DNA of 64,000 bases from the NCBI RefSeq assembly GCF_004208525.1, contig NZ_SGIT01000002.1, positions 434,001-498,000 on the forward strand. Direction: 5' to 3'. Under the pieces are notes generated by a model. That model had not been told where the DNA came from, did no database searches, and saw only the letters and a program-made list of their open reading frames with translations. The DNA is from Sphingobacterium corticibacterium. GTDB taxonomy: Bacteria; Bacteroidota; Bacteroidia; Sphingobacteriales; Sphingobacteriaceae. Of the stretch, positions 26,969 through 36,097 are shown piece after piece (position 1 is the stretch's first letter; every line of letters starts with the position of its first letter). The position numbers and the translations under genes are program-made.

Positions 26969-27433
26969 TTAAACCAAACATAATATCGGCTCGTCACCAG
27001 AATCTGGCAATATGCCTGCTCCTGAAAAATGATCCCCACATAATTGGTCACCTGTTAGTATATCTTTTCCGGATTTTAACACATGAATCTCTCCTGAGGG
27101 GCTTTCGAGCATAAAGCATTCTTCCAGGTCACGAGGCAATAAAACCGCTATTCCATATTCTTCTAACAAAATCTGGGCTTCGTTTATAGGTTGCAACTCC
27201 ATCTCACCCAAAGGCAGTATCATTTGGCAGCCCTTATCCAAACACAGCTTTAATATCTCATGTGCGAACGTAGGGTTTGCCCCTGTAGGAATCCGATGAT
27301 AGTTCTGTTTTAGCAATAAATCAGGAAACGGTTCCGAACTGGCATAAACCACTTCGTAACGTGAAGACAACAATCTGCTTACACGCTGTGCAAAAGGCCG
27401 TGTGCCATACGTGATCAAAATAGTATCCATCAT
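26969..27433 (-). CDS. Small pre-ATP-grasp-like protein without an ATP-grasp domain
   Basis: This 154-residue protein starts MMDTILITYGTRPFAQRVSRLL, a Rossmann-like opening with the GTRPFAQRV loop as in the N-terminal domain of carbamoyl-phosphate-synthase-like ATP-grasp proteins. LPLGEMELQPINEAQILLEEYGIAVLLP continues that fold. The catalytic ATP-grasp domain that would follow is missing; instead there is a 35-residue tail. The frame is open upstream into lolD, but the ATG at 27433, 4 bp after lolD ends, is preferred. Its two neighbours suggest one operon. Confidence 0.6.
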   Translation of the reverse strand: MMDTILITYGTRPFAQRVSRLLSSRYEVVYASSEPFPDLLLKQNYHRIPTGANPTFAHEILKLCLDKGCQMILPLGEMELQPINEAQILLEEYGIAVLLPRDLEECFMLESPSGEIHVLKSGKDILTGDQLCGDHFSGAGILPDSGDEPILCLV

Positions 27434-27437
27434 TTTT

Positions 27438-28091
27438 TCAAAGAATCTGTCCGTCACGCATATGAATTGTTCTATCGGAGATATTAGCCAACTCCTCATT
27501 GTGCGTAACAATGATAAAGGTCTGTCCCAAGGACGCGCGCAGCTCGAAAAACAACTGGTGTAATGAAGCGGCATTCTCGGAGTCCAGATTACCGGAGGGT
27601 TCATCTGCCAGGATGAGTGCCGGTTGGTTGATCAATGCTCTCGCCACAGACACTCTTTGTTGTTCTCCTCCAGACATCTCCGATGGTTTATGTTGCGCTC
27701 GATGTCGTACGCCCAATCGTTCCAAAAGATCCATACCGCGTGCTTCTGCTTCTTTTTTCCCTACCTGGCTGATAAAGGCAGGAATACAAACATTTTCGAG
27801 TGCCGTAAACTCGGGCAGCAAGTGGTGAAACTGAAAAACAAAGCCAATATGCTGATTGCGGAATAGACTCATCTTCTTTTCACTCAGCGCCTTTACATCG
27901 GTACCATTAATGACTATCCGACCGCTATCCGGCCTATCCAATGTACCTATAATATGCAATAACGTACTCTTTCCTGCTCCTGATGCGCCAACGATCGAAA
28001 CAATTTCCCCTCTCTCTACCGATAGATCTACACCACGCAAAATCGGCAGTTGACCGAAAGACTTATATATTTGGTTTGCTTCCAATATCAT
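27438..28091 (-). CDS. lolD: Lipoprotein-release ABC transporter ATP-binding protein (LolD-like)
   Basis: The 217-residue ATPase has Walker [10 protein letters not shown] (near residue 37), Q-loop [17 protein letters not shown], signature [15 protein letters not shown], Walker [13 protein letters not shown] and H-loop [22 protein letters not shown] is characteristic of LolD, the ATPase of LolCDE, which extracts lipoproteins from the inner membrane. The ATG at 28091 gives the standard LolD start ([12 protein letters not shown]). No lolC or lolE is adjacent. Confidence 0.9.
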   Translation of the reverse strand: MILEANQIYKSFGQLPILRGVDLSVERGEIVSIVGASGAGKSTLLHIIGTLDRPDSGRIVINGTDVKALSEKKMSLFRNQHIGFVFQFHHLLPEFTALENVCIPAFISQVGKKEAEARGMDLLERLGVRHRAQHKPSEMSGGEQQRVSVARALINQPALILADEPSGNLDSENAASLHQLFFELRASLGQTFIIVTHNEELANISDRTIHMRDGQIL

Positions 28092-28193
28092 AATGCGAAG
28101 GTAATGAAGAAAAAACAATTCGGTGAAAAAACGAGGAAAAGATTACTTGTCCTTTCCATTTAAAAATCATAATTTTACGACAAATTTTTTAAG

Positions 28194-29387
28194 ATGAACA
28201 TTCACGAATATCAAGCAAAAGAAATACTTAAAAGTTTTGGCGTAAGAGTTCAAGAAGGAATCCTTGCAGAAACTCCCGAACAGGCTGTTGAAGCCGCACA
28301 GACATTAAAACAAGATTTTAACTCGGACTGGGTGGTTGTAAAAGCACAAATCCATGCAGGTGGCCGTGGTAAAGGTGGTGGTGTGAAATTGGCAAAAAAC
28401 CATGATGAGGTATTGCAACGTGCAACAGACATCATCGGCATGCAATTGGTTACCCCTCAAACGGGGCCGGAAGGGAAAAAAGTAAACAAAGTTTTGGTAG
28501 CACAGGATGTATATTATCCTGGAGAAAGTGAAATCAAAGAATTTTATGTTTCTGTTTTATTAGATCGCGCAACAGGACGTAACATCATTATGTATTCTAC
28601 CGAAGGCGGTATGGATATTGAAGAAGTCGCTGAGAAAACACCACATTTAATTTTCAAAGAAGAAATTGATCCTAAAGCGGGATTACAAGGTTTCCAAGCA
28701 CGTAAAATCGCTTTCAATTTAGGTCTTTCTGGTGCAGCACAGAAAGAAATGGTGAAGTTTATCGCTGCTTTGTATAAAGCATATGATGCTATTGATGCAT
28801 CGCTGTTTGAGATCAATCCGGTATTAAAAACGTCTGATGATAAAATTCTAGCTGTCGATGCGAAAGTTAATTTTGACGAAAATGCGTTATACCGCCATAC
28901 GGATTATGCTGCTTTGCGCGACTTAGCAGAGGAAGATCCTACGGAAGTAGAAGCTGGAGAATCCAACTTGAACTATGTAAAATTGGATGGTAACGTAGGC
29001 TGTATGGTGAATGGCGCTGGCTTAGCGATGGCAACCATGGACATCATTAAACTTGCCGGTGGTGAACCCGCAAACTTCTTGGATGTCGGTGGTACCGCAA
29101 ACGCAGAAACTGTCAAGGCTGGTTTCAATATTATCTTAAAAGATCCAAACGTAAAGGCTATCTTAATTAATATTTTCGGTGGTATCGTTCGTTGTGACCG
29201 TGTTGCACAAGGGGTAATAGATGCGTACCAAGAAATTGGAAACATCCCTGTGCCTATCATCGTTCGTCTTCAAGGAACAAACGCTGAGGAAGCCAAAAAA
29301 TTAATTGATGAATCTGGCTTGCAAGTTTACTCTGCTATCTTGTTGAAAGAAGCAGCTGAATTGGTAACGAAAGTACTGAAAGGATAA
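28194..29387 (+). CDS. sucC: Succinate-CoA ligase (ADP-forming) subunit beta
   Basis: The 397-residue protein opens MNIHEYQAKEILKSFGV, has ATP-grasp sequence VVKAQIHAGGRGKGGGVKLA, EINPVL and DAKVNFDENALYRH, and the CoA-ligase domain with NGAGLAMATMDIIKLAGGEPANFLDVGG and NIFGGIVRCDRVA. It is the ATP-grasp subunit of succinyl-CoA synthetase in the TCA cycle. sucD is not adjacent, as is common in Bacteroidota. A strong terminator follows. Confidence 0.97.
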   Translation: MNIHEYQAKEILKSFGVRVQEGILAETPEQAVEAAQTLKQDFNSDWVVVKAQIHAGGRGKGGGVKLAKNHDEVLQRATDIIGMQLVTPQTGPEGKKVNKVLVAQDVYYPGESEIKEFYVSVLLDRATGRNIIMYSTEGGMDIEEVAEKTPHLIFKEEIDPKAGLQGFQARKIAFNLGLSGAAQKEMVKFIAALYKAYDAIDASLFEINPVLKTSDDKILAVDAKVNFDENALYRHTDYAALRDLAEEDPTEVEAGESNLNYVKLDGNVGCMVNGAGLAMATMDIIKLAGGEPANFLDVGGTANAETVKAGFNIILKDPNVKAILINIFGGIVRCDRVAQGVIDAYQEIGNIPVPIIVRLQGTNAEEAKKLIDESGLQVYSAILLKEAAELVTKVLKG

Positions 29388-29404
29388 TAAGGATTAGATT
29401 ATAA

Positions 29405-29434
29405 AAAACCGGTTTCCTTTCGAAAACCGGTTTT
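29405..29434 (+). terminator. Terminator after sucC
   Basis: The stem AAACCGGTTT/AAAACCGG (core ACCGGTTT/AAACCGGT) with loop CCTTTCGA is followed by a run of eight T. Confidence 0.9.
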
Positions 29435-29455
29435 TTTTATTAAAATATTTTTTAT

Positions 29456-29913
29456 GTTCTTTTTTCCCGTAAAAAAGAACCAAAAACCTCGTCGCTTCGG
29501 ATGTTTTACATTTGGGGTAGTACTAAGGATGAGTTTATACAGTTGTAAAACATCCGGATGCGACATTAAAAGTTAAGGGAGGGGATCGTGCAATGCGTAC
29601 GGGATACAGATTGACCCTTTGTATTGCGTGAATGAATTTGAAATAGTGGAGTTAAGGGTATTACGAAGCGTAGGGGATACAAATTGACCATTTGTTTTGC
29701 GTGAATGAATACGGTCATTAACAGACCGCGATGATGCGGACTAAAACGGCCTTGTATTTTTTCGCGGCCAGCTTTACGTAGACTATTCCGTTAAAAACAG
29801 AATGTTGTTTGAGCGAAGCGAGTTCCATTCTGTTTAGGAATAGACAAGTAAAGGTAGCGAAAACATACTAAGCCTTGATTTTTTGTCTCCTTTTTTATCA
29901 AGAAAAAAGGAGA
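29456..29913 (+). repeat. Intergenic palindromic repeat, copy A (fills the sucC-asnS gap)
   Basis: There is no gene in this 458-bp stretch. It opens with border hairpin GTTCTTTTTT-CCCG(T)-AAAAAAGAAC (29456-29480), then CAAAAACCTC and a long imperfect hairpin. Arm GTCGCTTCGGATGTTTTACA (29491-29510) pairs with 29544-29564 around a loop containing GTACTAAGGATGAG. It continues with two direct copies of a roughly 45-bp unit (near 29594-29637 and 29667-29709, sharing GGATACARATTGACC and TTGCGTGAATGAAT), then a CTATTCC/GGAATAG stem with a nested CAGAATG/CATTCTG stem (29783-29845). It ends in border hairpin TCTCCTTTTTT/AAAAAAGGAGA (29886-29913). Related copies lie at 35758-36075, 57383-57620 and 58890-59000. 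Confidence 0.85.
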
Positions 29914-29929
29914 GTATAATAATACTATT

Positions 29930-31381
29930 ATGAAAATGAAACATACACGTATAAAAGAGTTATTAAAAACAGAAGAATTCGGTAAAGAAGTTATCGTAAA
30001 AGGTTGGGTAAGAACCTTCCGGAACAACCAATTTATAGCTATTAATGACGGTTCGTCTATTAATAATATACAGGCTGTTGTCGATTTTGAAAATACGGAT
30101 GAAGCCTTGTTGAAACGAATAACAACAGGCGCAGCGGTACAGGTAAAAGGGCAGCTTGTAGAATCTCTAGGAAAAGGGCAGCGTGTAGAGATTAAGGTTA
30201 ATGAACTGACTATCCTGGGCGATTCAGATCCGGAGAAGTATCCATTACAACCGAAAAAGCACAGTTTAGAATTTTTGCGGGAAATAGCGCATCTGCGCTT
30301 TCGTACAGGTACTTTTAGTGCCATCTTTAAAATCCGTAATGCACTAGCCTTTGCCGTCCATACATTCTTCAACGAGCGAGACTTCGTATATATGCATACA
30401 CCTATTATTACAGGCTCTGATGCGGAGGGTGCCGGCGAGATGTTCCAAGTAACAACGTTGGATTTAAACAATCCACCCCGCACCGATTCGGGCGAGATAG
30501 ACTTTAAAGAAGATTTTTTCGGTAAACCGACAAACTTGACTGTTTCGGGCCAATTAGAAGGTGAGCTTGCAGCAATGGCATTGGGCAACATTTATACATT
30601 CGGCCCTACGTTTCGGGCAGAAAACTCCAATACAACACGTCACCTAGCCGAGTTTTGGATGATAGAGCCCGAGATGGCCTTCTATGAGCTCGATGATAAC
30701 ATGGATTTAGCAGAGGATTTATTGAAATACGTCATCAAATATGCGCTAGATACCTGTCCAGAAGAAATCGAGCTATTAAACAACCGGGTACTGGAAGAAG
30801 AGAAATCAAAACCGCAGAACCAGCGTTCTGAAATGAGCTTGATTGAAAAATTGAACTTCGTTATCGAAAACGATTTTGAACGTGTAACGTATACAGAAGC
30901 TATTGAAATCCTAAAACGAAGCAAGCCCAATCAGAAGAAGCAATTCAAATACCTTATCGAAGAATGGGGTGCGGACTTGCAATCGGAGCACGAGCGCTAT
31001 CTCGTAGAAAAGCACTACAAAAAACCGGTGATTCTTACGGACTACCCACGCGAAATCAAATCGTTTTACATGAAACAAAATGAACCCGATGCACATGGTC
31101 GTCATACGGTACGTGCCATGGATATTTTGTTTCCGGGAATCGGTGAAATGGTGGGCGGTTCACAACGGGAAGAAAATCTAGACAAGCTGCTCACACGCAT
31201 GGCAGAAGTTGGTATCCCCGAAGAAGAAATGGATTGGTTTTTAGACACACGTCGTTTTGGATCTGCCCCACATTCGGGTTTTGGTGTAGGTTTTGAACGT
31301 TTGGTATTATTTGTAACCGGGATGACCAACATACGAGATGTTATTCCGTTTCCAAGAACACCAAAAAATGCAGAATTTTAA
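29930..31381 (+). CDS. asnS: Asparaginyl-tRNA synthetase
   Basis: This 483-residue class II synthetase has an N-terminal OB-fold anticodon domain (about 15-115, [18 protein letters not shown]) and a catalytic domain. Motif 2 is [25 protein letters not shown] and motif 3 [15 protein letters not shown]. The NTTRHLAEF wording and the absence of a GAD domain distinguish AsnRS from AspRS. It charges tRNA-Asn directly. The ATG at 29930 is 16 bp after the border hairpin of repeat A. The terminator follows immediately. Confidence 0.97.
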   Translation: MKMKHTRIKELLKTEEFGKEVIVKGWVRTFRNNQFIAINDGSSINNIQAVVDFENTDEALLKRITTGAAVQVKGQLVESLGKGQRVEIKVNELTILGDSDPEKYPLQPKKHSLEFLREIAHLRFRTGTFSAIFKIRNALAFAVHTFFNERDFVYMHTPIITGSDAEGAGEMFQVTTLDLNNPPRTDSGEIDFKEDFFGKPTNLTVSGQLEGELAAMALGNIYTFGPTFRAENSNTTRHLAEFWMIEPEMAFYELDDNMDLAEDLLKYVIKYALDTCPEEIELLNNRVLEEEKSKPQNQRSEMSLIEKLNFVIENDFERVTYTEAIEILKRSKPNQKKQFKYLIEEWGADLQSEHERYLVEKHYKKPVILTDYPREIKSFYMKQNEPDAHGRHTVRAMDILFPGIGEMVGGSQREENLDKLLTRMAEVGIPEEEMDWFLDTRRFGSAPHSGFGVGFERLVLFVTGMTNIRDVIPFPRTPKNAEF

Positions 31382-31390
31382 TAAAAGGAT

Positions 31391-31430
31391 AAAACCGCTG
31401 AACTTTTTCAACTTTCAGCGGTTTTATTTT
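31391..31430 (+). terminator. Terminator after asnS
   Basis: A perfect 12-bp stem AAAACCGCTGAA/TTCAGCGGTTTT is followed by ATTTTTA. Confidence 0.88.
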
Positions 31431-31453
31431 TAGCGTCTTATTTATTTTATCAA

Positions 31454-32074
31454 ATGCTTTTAAGAATACACGAAGAAAATCCGAATCCGAAATTTATCGA
31501 GCAAGCTGTAGATATCCTTAAAAAAGGAGGAGTCATCATCTACCCTACGGATACGGTATATGGTATCGGTTGTGATATCACAAATCAGAAAGCGATCGAA
31601 CGCGTATGCAAGATAAGAGGCCTTAAGCCTGAAAAATCTAATTTATCTTTTATATGCTACGATTTGACCGATATCTCCCAATACACCAAACCTTTTGATA
31701 CGGTGGTATTTCGTGTACTAAAAAAGGCCCTACCCGGTCCGTTTACTTTTATTTTTAACGCAAGCGGACAAGTTCCTAAACTGCTAAGCACCAAAAAGAA
31801 AACGGTGGGTATTCGTGTTCCCGATAATAATATTGTACGGGAAATCGTCAAAGAACTCGGTAATCCGATTGTTACCTCTTCTATTCGTGATGAAGATGAC
31901 ATCATTGAGTATTCTACCGATCCTGAGCTCATTCACGAAAAGTATGAAGAGCTCGTTGATCTAGTGATTGATGGCGGATACGGCGATAATGTTGCCTCTA
32001 CAGTTGTTGATGTAACGTCTGGCGATTTTGAAATTATACGGGAAGGAAAAGGAAATTTGGACGAGTATTTATAA
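31454..32074 (+). CDS. L-threonylcarbamoyladenylate synthase family protein (Sua5/YciO/YrdC)
   Basis: The 206-residue single-domain protein has GGVIIYPTDTVYGIGCDI (the YrdC active-site strand), KIRGLKPEKSNLSFICYDL, and GPFTFIFNAS. The family makes threonylcarbamoyl-AMP for the t6A37 modification of ANN-decoding tRNAs; some members (YciO) have weak or other activity. The KxR...SxN arrangement is recognisable in KIRGLKPEKSN and TSSIRDEDD, the second being atypical. Its 3' end overlaps the convergent DUF721 gene by 6 bp. Confidence 0.88.
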   Translation: MLLRIHEENPNPKFIEQAVDILKKGGVIIYPTDTVYGIGCDITNQKAIERVCKIRGLKPEKSNLSFICYDLTDISQYTKPFDTVVFRVLKKALPGPFTFIFNASGQVPKLLSTKKKTVGIRVPDNNIVREIVKELGNPIVTSSIRDEDDIIEYSTDPELIHEKYEELVDLVIDGGYGDNVASTVVDVTSGDFEIIREGKGNLDEYL

Positions 32075-32383
32075 AATAATAAATTCTTCAACGACCACGT
32101 GTCCGACGTATTCGTTCACACGACCTATGATCTGACGGCGCATCATCGCCAGTTCATTCTTGATCACCGCTGATTCAACCTTAACAAACAATTTTTTATC
32201 GCGAATATAAATCTGCTGCGTACGATTGGCAATAGCTTTTCCGATAATATCCGGCCAAGCATTCACGATTGACGACTCATCATACTTAGAGCGTAGCCGA
32301 TAAGTCTCAATCCACTTCTCGATAACCTCTTTAATACCTACATCATCTTTCGTATGGATTTCATCCAGTTTTTTCTTATACAT
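32069..32383 (-). CDS. DUF721 family protein
   Basis: The 104-residue protein has SIVNAWPDIIGKAIANRTQQIYIRDKKLFVKVESAVIKNELAMMRRQII. This is the DUF721 pattern (W-ivG..ia..t....i....L.v.v.ss.w..EL). The family commonly sits beside recF or dnaA and is thought to touch the replication machinery, with no proven activity. It overlaps recF by 8 bp, so the two are translationally coupled. Confidence 0.9.
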   Translation of the reverse strand: MYKKKLDEIHTKDDVGIKEVIEKWIETYRLRSKYDESSIVNAWPDIIGKAIANRTQQIYIRDKKLFVKVESAVIKNELAMMRRQIIGRVNEYVGHVVVEEFIIL

Positions 32384-33479
32384 TTATAGCGCCCCCTTTC
32401 ACTTCAAAAATACGAATTGGTTGCGCTATTTCATCAAAAATATCTTTTATTCTTCCTGCATCTGTATCCGTAATAAATATCTGTCCAAATTCATCCTCTG
32501 AAACGAGCTGCATCAATTTTTTTGTCCGTCTGTCGTCCAATTTGTCAAAAATATCATCCAATAACAGCAGCGGCTTATCCTTTTTCTTATTCCTAAGGAA
32601 ACTGTATTGTGCTAACTTTAATGCTATCAAAAACGATTTTTGCTGCCCCTGTGAACCAAACTTCTTTAAGGGCATCTCCTCATGAATAGTGAACAAAAGA
32701 TCGTCTTTATGGATCCCTTGTGAGGTTCGCTCTAATACACGGTCTTTCTCTAAACTATTTCGTAACAAGGATTCAAAATCAGCCTTCATTAATGGCGATT
32801 CATAAACTAACGCAACTTTCTCTGCCCCTTCTGTTAAGAAGGCATAATATCGTTCGAATTCGGGATGAAATTCATCCATAAACTGCTTTCTTCTTTCGAA
32901 TATTAGCTCCCCTACTTCGGTTAGTTGGAGATTCAAAACCTCCAATACACCCAAATCCAACATCCCTTTTTCCCTTACCTGTTTAAGCAATATATTGCGT
33001 TGCAAAAGAATTTTATTGTATTGGATAAGGATATCGAGGTAATGGTTGTCGGTTTGGGAGATAACATTGTCCATGAATTTACGTCGTTCTTCACTTCCTT
33101 CTGTTACGATAACCGTGTCATTAGGAGAGATCATGACCAACGGGAATAAACCGATATGGTCTGCTAGACGTTGGTAATCCTTTTTATTACGTCTGAACTG
33201 CTTTTTCTGATTTCTTTTTAGACTACAAGAAATGACGTCCGGCACCTGATCACGCTCGAACTCACCCTGCACAATAAACCAGTCAAAACCTTTTTTTATA
33301 TGCTGTGAATCTATCGGATTGAAATAGGACTTGCATAAAGCAAGATAATGGATGGCATCCAATAAGTTGGTTTTTCCCGTACCATTTGCCCCAGCAAAGG
33401 CATTGATCTGGGGCAGAAACTCCAAAGAGGATTCCGTATAATTCTTAAAATTGAAAACAGAAAGTTGTTTCAACCACAT
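32376..33479 (-). CDS. recF: DNA replication and repair protein RecF
   Basis: The 367-residue SMC-like ATPase has Walker A GANGTGKTN (near residue 30), FNFKNYTESSLEFLP at the N-terminus, signature region FGSQGQQKSFLIALKLAQ and Walker B PLLLLDDIFDKLDDRR. RecF helps load RecA at single-strand gaps with RecO and RecR. It is flanked by DUF721 downstream and DUF4834 upstream on the same strand. Confidence 0.96.
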   Translation of the reverse strand: MWLKQLSVFNFKNYTESSLEFLPQINAFAGANGTGKTNLLDAIHYLALCKSYFNPIDSQHIKKGFDWFIVQGEFERDQVPDVISCSLKRNQKKQFRRNKKDYQRLADHIGLFPLVMISPNDTVIVTEGSEERRKFMDNVISQTDNHYLDILIQYNKILLQRNILLKQVREKGMLDLGVLEVLNLQLTEVGELIFERRKQFMDEFHPEFERYYAFLTEGAEKVALVYESPLMKADFESLLRNSLEKDRVLERTSQGIHKDDLLFTIHEEMPLKKFGSQGQQKSFLIALKLAQYSFLRNKKKDKPLLLLDDIFDKLDDRRTKKLMQLVSEDEFGQIFITDTDAGRIKDIFDEIAQPIRIFEVKGGAINV

Positions 33480-33496
33480 TTGGAAATGTTCAGATA

Positions 33497-33811
33497 TTAT
33501 CTAATTTCCTCAAAATCGATAAATTCACCCGCAGTCTGTGTTCCCTTCTTTGCTTTCGCATCTTCTTGCGGAACATAGTCTACACGTACCTCTCCCTCCT
33601 TTTTGGGTGGCGTTTGTTGTTTAAATTGATCAAAGGGATTCCCTCCAGTCGTATAATATGTCCTGCTGCCTCCTGCAGACTGCTGTTGCTGGGCTTTATG
33701 CATAAGGCGCTCTGTCATTTTGCGCAGGGCAAAAGGCATCAGCAGGCGAAACAAATATTTCAATCCATAAAAAACCAGCAAAAATATAGCGAGTATTTTA
33801 AGTAGTTCCAT
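33497..33811 (-). CDS. DUF4834 family membrane-anchored protein
   Basis: The 104-residue protein has one N-terminal membrane segment (residues 4-27, ILAIFLLVFYGLKYLFRLLMPF). A Gln-rich linker (about 41-46) and a polar tail with GNPFDQFKQQTPPKKEGEVRVDYVP and FIDFEEI follow. It matches DUF4834, a Bacteroidota family of unknown function found near recF and tetratricopeptide genes. It precedes recF by 17 bp. Confidence 0.82.
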   Translation of the reverse strand: MELLKILAIFLLVFYGLKYLFRLLMPFALRKMTERLMHKAQQQQSAGGSRTYYTTGGNPFDQFKQQTPPKKEGEVRVDYVPQEDAKAKKGTQTAGEFIDFEEIR

Positions 33812-33896
33812 TCTTTTTTACGTTTTCATCAAATTTAGTAATTTAATTCTTTTTTCACCGTCAACAGAATGTCAGCATCAAAATCGTTAACAAAAT

Positions 33897-34388
33897 TTAA
33901 GTATTTAGCTTTCGCTTTGCTTCCATAACCGCCCGTGCCAGCTCTTCTGCTTTATGCGAACCAATAATATACCTTAATCCTTCTTTATCCGTCAGCCAAA
34001 CGGCATCTTTACCTCCCGAATAAAAACGAATTTTCCCCCCTTTGTGCAAATTATAAACCGGGTTATTGAAAATAAAAGAACTATAGGGTTTCAATTCTAC
34101 TTTCGCGATATTATAGAGATCAATTTTAACCAGTTTAGACGACCACAGTCCACTCAAAATTAGAAACTTCCCTTCTACGGTTGTTTTATAATGCACCATG
34201 TAAATCATGATGATCGAGACGATAATCACGCCTGTACCGACAATAAAAAATAATTGTCTGGAAGGTAGATTCTCTATATTTAAATAATAGGCGACAAAAC
34301 AAAATAAAGCCAAAATCATCCGTACACTAATCCACGTAGCATCCCGCCCCAAATATTGCTTTTCCTGAAAAAGAGATTGTTCGCTCAT
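33897..34388 (-). CDS. Membrane protein with bacterial PH-like domain
   Basis: The 163-residue protein has two adjacent membrane helices (about 22-39 and 47-66). A beta-rich domain follows, with KTTVEGKFLILSGLWSSKLVKIDLYNIAKVELKPYSSFIFNNPVYNL and GGKDAVWLTDKEGLRYIIGSHKAEELARAV. This matches the bPH-type (PH-like) domain, which ends in a helix after a seven-strand sheet. Function is unknown. It is 5 bp after tilS, with which it is probably co-transcribed. Confidence 0.7.
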   Translation of the reverse strand: MSEQSLFQEKQYLGRDATWISVRMILALFCFVAYYLNIENLPSRQLFFIVGTGVIIVSIIMIYMVHYKTTVEGKFLILSGLWSSKLVKIDLYNIAKVELKPYSSFIFNNPVYNLHKGGKIRFYSGGKDAVWLTDKEGLRYIIGSHKAEELARAVMEAKRKLNT

Positions 34389-34393
34389 AGCTT

Positions 34394-35728
34394 TTATTTA
34401 CAAACTAATGTAAAGACTTTTTTTGTACTTTTCGTTATCCTATACCGATTATCTGCACGATAATCCACAATCCACACAATGTCCCCATTTCCATTAATTA
34501 AAATAGGAATTGTTTGCTTTTCGTATCGTCCTATTTTCTTTTGTACAAAGTAATCGCTAAGTTTTTTCCGTTTTCCGCCCATACCTATTGGATAAAAATA
34601 ATCTCCCTCTTCCCAAAAACGTAATCTCAACGGAAACTTTAACCTATCAAAATCTACTTGTAGTACATTTTCTGATGGACGTATAGCCGTATCTTCTACT
34701 ATTGATCCTTCAAACAGCTTACCTCCAAAAGAAAAAACGGAACTATCGTCTGGTATTTCTAACGTATTGTGCGGATAAAACTCATCTACCTTCACTTTCA
34801 ACCAAAGGTCGTCTCTATCCAACAACAATTCATAATGTGATGCGTGGAAAATTTTACCCGACTCGCTGTACCAATTTGCTTGCACATCAGCCAAAATATT
34901 TTTGGAAAAACCATATGGTTTAAACAATTCGAATAATAAGGGCAGACGATGAAGATAAGGCTGCAATTTTAATTTGCTAATTCGGATCAAGTTACCTTCC
35001 GTTACAAACAATTCCGCTCGGATCGGGAAAATAAACGATTGGAGCAGATCGTGTGCTTCTTGAAAATGAACAATGTTCTCCTGCATGATAGTGTCAAATT
35101 CCGGACTAATTTCCCGAAACTTGGGCATAATTTCCAAGCGGACTTTGTTTCTTGCATATTTTGTAGAGAAATTAGATTGGTCATCCCGAAAAGGAATCTG
35201 TAATTGCTGTATACAGGCCGTAATTTCTGCCGATGATAAAAACAATAGCGGCCTAATTATTTTTCCTCTTTTAGGAAGGATGCCCTGCAAGCCCTGCAAT
35301 CCTGTTCCTCGCGTCAGGTTAAGCAACACAGTTTCGATATGGTCGTCTTGATGTTGTGCGATAGCGACCCATTGTGTATTTTGTTGTATACGTAGTTCTT
35401 CAAACCAAGCATAGCGCAATTCGCGGGCTGCCATTTGGGTAGATAGACCATATTCCTGTGCATAGTCGTTGGTTTGGAAATGCCGGACAAAACAAGGTAC
35501 GTTATGCTGCTCTGCAAACTCCCTTACCAACTGCTCATCTAAATCAGCATCTCGCCCGCGCAAATGAAAATTACAATGTGCGATTATACAGGAATAGCCA
35601 CTTCTTAAAAAAAGGTGCGTCATCAACATCGAATCACGCCCACCGCTAACCGCCAGCAACACGTTATCATCCACACTTATATCCAGTGTTTCTTGCATGT
35701 ATCTTTGAAAACGGTGAACCAAATCCAT
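34394..35728 (-). CDS. tilS: tRNA(Ile)-lysidine synthetase
   Basis: The 444-residue enzyme has the PP-loop AVSGGRDSMLMTHL (near residue 25), the family motif HCNFHLRGRDADLDEQ, and AIAQHQDDHIETVLLNLTRGTGLQGLQG. A C-terminal TilS domain carries the GGKRKKLSDYFVQKKIG segment. It attaches lysine to C34 of the tRNA-Ile CAU anticodon so that it reads AUA, and is usually essential. Its start faces repeat copies B and C. Confidence 0.96.
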   Translation of the reverse strand: MDLVHRFQRYMQETLDISVDDNVLLAVSGGRDSMLMTHLFLRSGYSCIIAHCNFHLRGRDADLDEQLVREFAEQHNVPCFVRHFQTNDYAQEYGLSTQMAARELRYAWFEELRIQQNTQWVAIAQHQDDHIETVLLNLTRGTGLQGLQGILPKRGKIIRPLLFLSSAEITACIQQLQIPFRDDQSNFSTKYARNKVRLEIMPKFREISPEFDTIMQENIVHFQEAHDLLQSFIFPIRAELFVTEGNLIRISKLKLQPYLHRLPLLFELFKPYGFSKNILADVQANWYSESGKIFHASHYELLLDRDDLWLKVKVDEFYPHNTLEIPDDSSVFSFGGKLFEGSIVEDTAIRPSENVLQVDFDRLKFPLRLRFWEEGDYFYPIGMGGKRKKLSDYFVQKKIGRYEKQTIPILINGNGDIVWIVDYRADNRYRITKSTKKVFTLVCK

Positions 35729-35757
35729 ATGTCAAAGTTAAGAGATGTTTTTCTTAA

Positions 35758-36075
35758 ACAACTTTTTTTAGAAAAAAGTTGTGCAAAAAAGCGTCCTTCG
35801 AATCTTTGAGGAGAGAGGATAGTACTAAGGATAAATTTCTACATGCCTCAAAAATTTGATGCGTCCCTCTGCCCCGCACTTATCCCGCATCGAGAATAGT
35901 ACGCATGGACATCAGAGGCTAATAAGGGATAATACAATTGCATGACCCCTCCGTTAACACTGAAATGCCGCATCCGAATGTTCTACAACTGCACAAACTC
36001 ATCCTTAGTACGATCCCAAATGTAAAACATTCGAAGCGGCGAGGTTTTTGCTTCTTTTTCACGGGGAAAAAGAAG
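35758..36075. repeat. Intergenic palindromic repeat, copies B (+) and C (-), tail to tail
   Basis: There is no gene between tilS and ostA. Copy B starts with border hairpin ACAACTTTTTT/AAAAAAGTTGT (35758-35782). Its stem around 35790-35866 is a variant with CTTTGAGG/CCTCAAA at the tip and the shared loop word TAGTACTAAGGAT. Copy C is in reverse: on the minus strand it reads CTTCTTTTT-ccccgtg-AAAAAGAAG, CAAAAACCTCG, then GCCGCTTCGAATGTTTTACA pairing with the region ending GGATGCGGC (stem arms 35967-35987 and 36021-36040). Compared with copy A, both the outer T-A pair and the inner pairs change on both arms together. Confidence 0.82.
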
Positions 36076-36084
36076 ATAATTACC

Positions 36085-36092
36085 TATTTTTG
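36085..36092 (+). promoter_or_regulatory. -7 box TATTTTTG just before the OstA-like gene
   Basis: TATTTTTG ends 5 bp before the GTG at 36098. The transcript would start at or very near the start codon, a leaderless arrangement as at 8910. Confidence 0.5.
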
Positions 36093-36097
36093 CCTTC

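Noticed and set aside
29456..29480. T-run hairpins at repeat borders as ordinary rho-independent terminators
   Set aside because: The T and A runs are inside the stem rather than after it, and the same structure occurs before genes and after stops in both orientations.
29791..30591. 266-codon minus-strand frame over the start of asnS
   Set aside because: It covers repeat A and the antisense of conserved asnS motifs; no family pattern and implausible composition.
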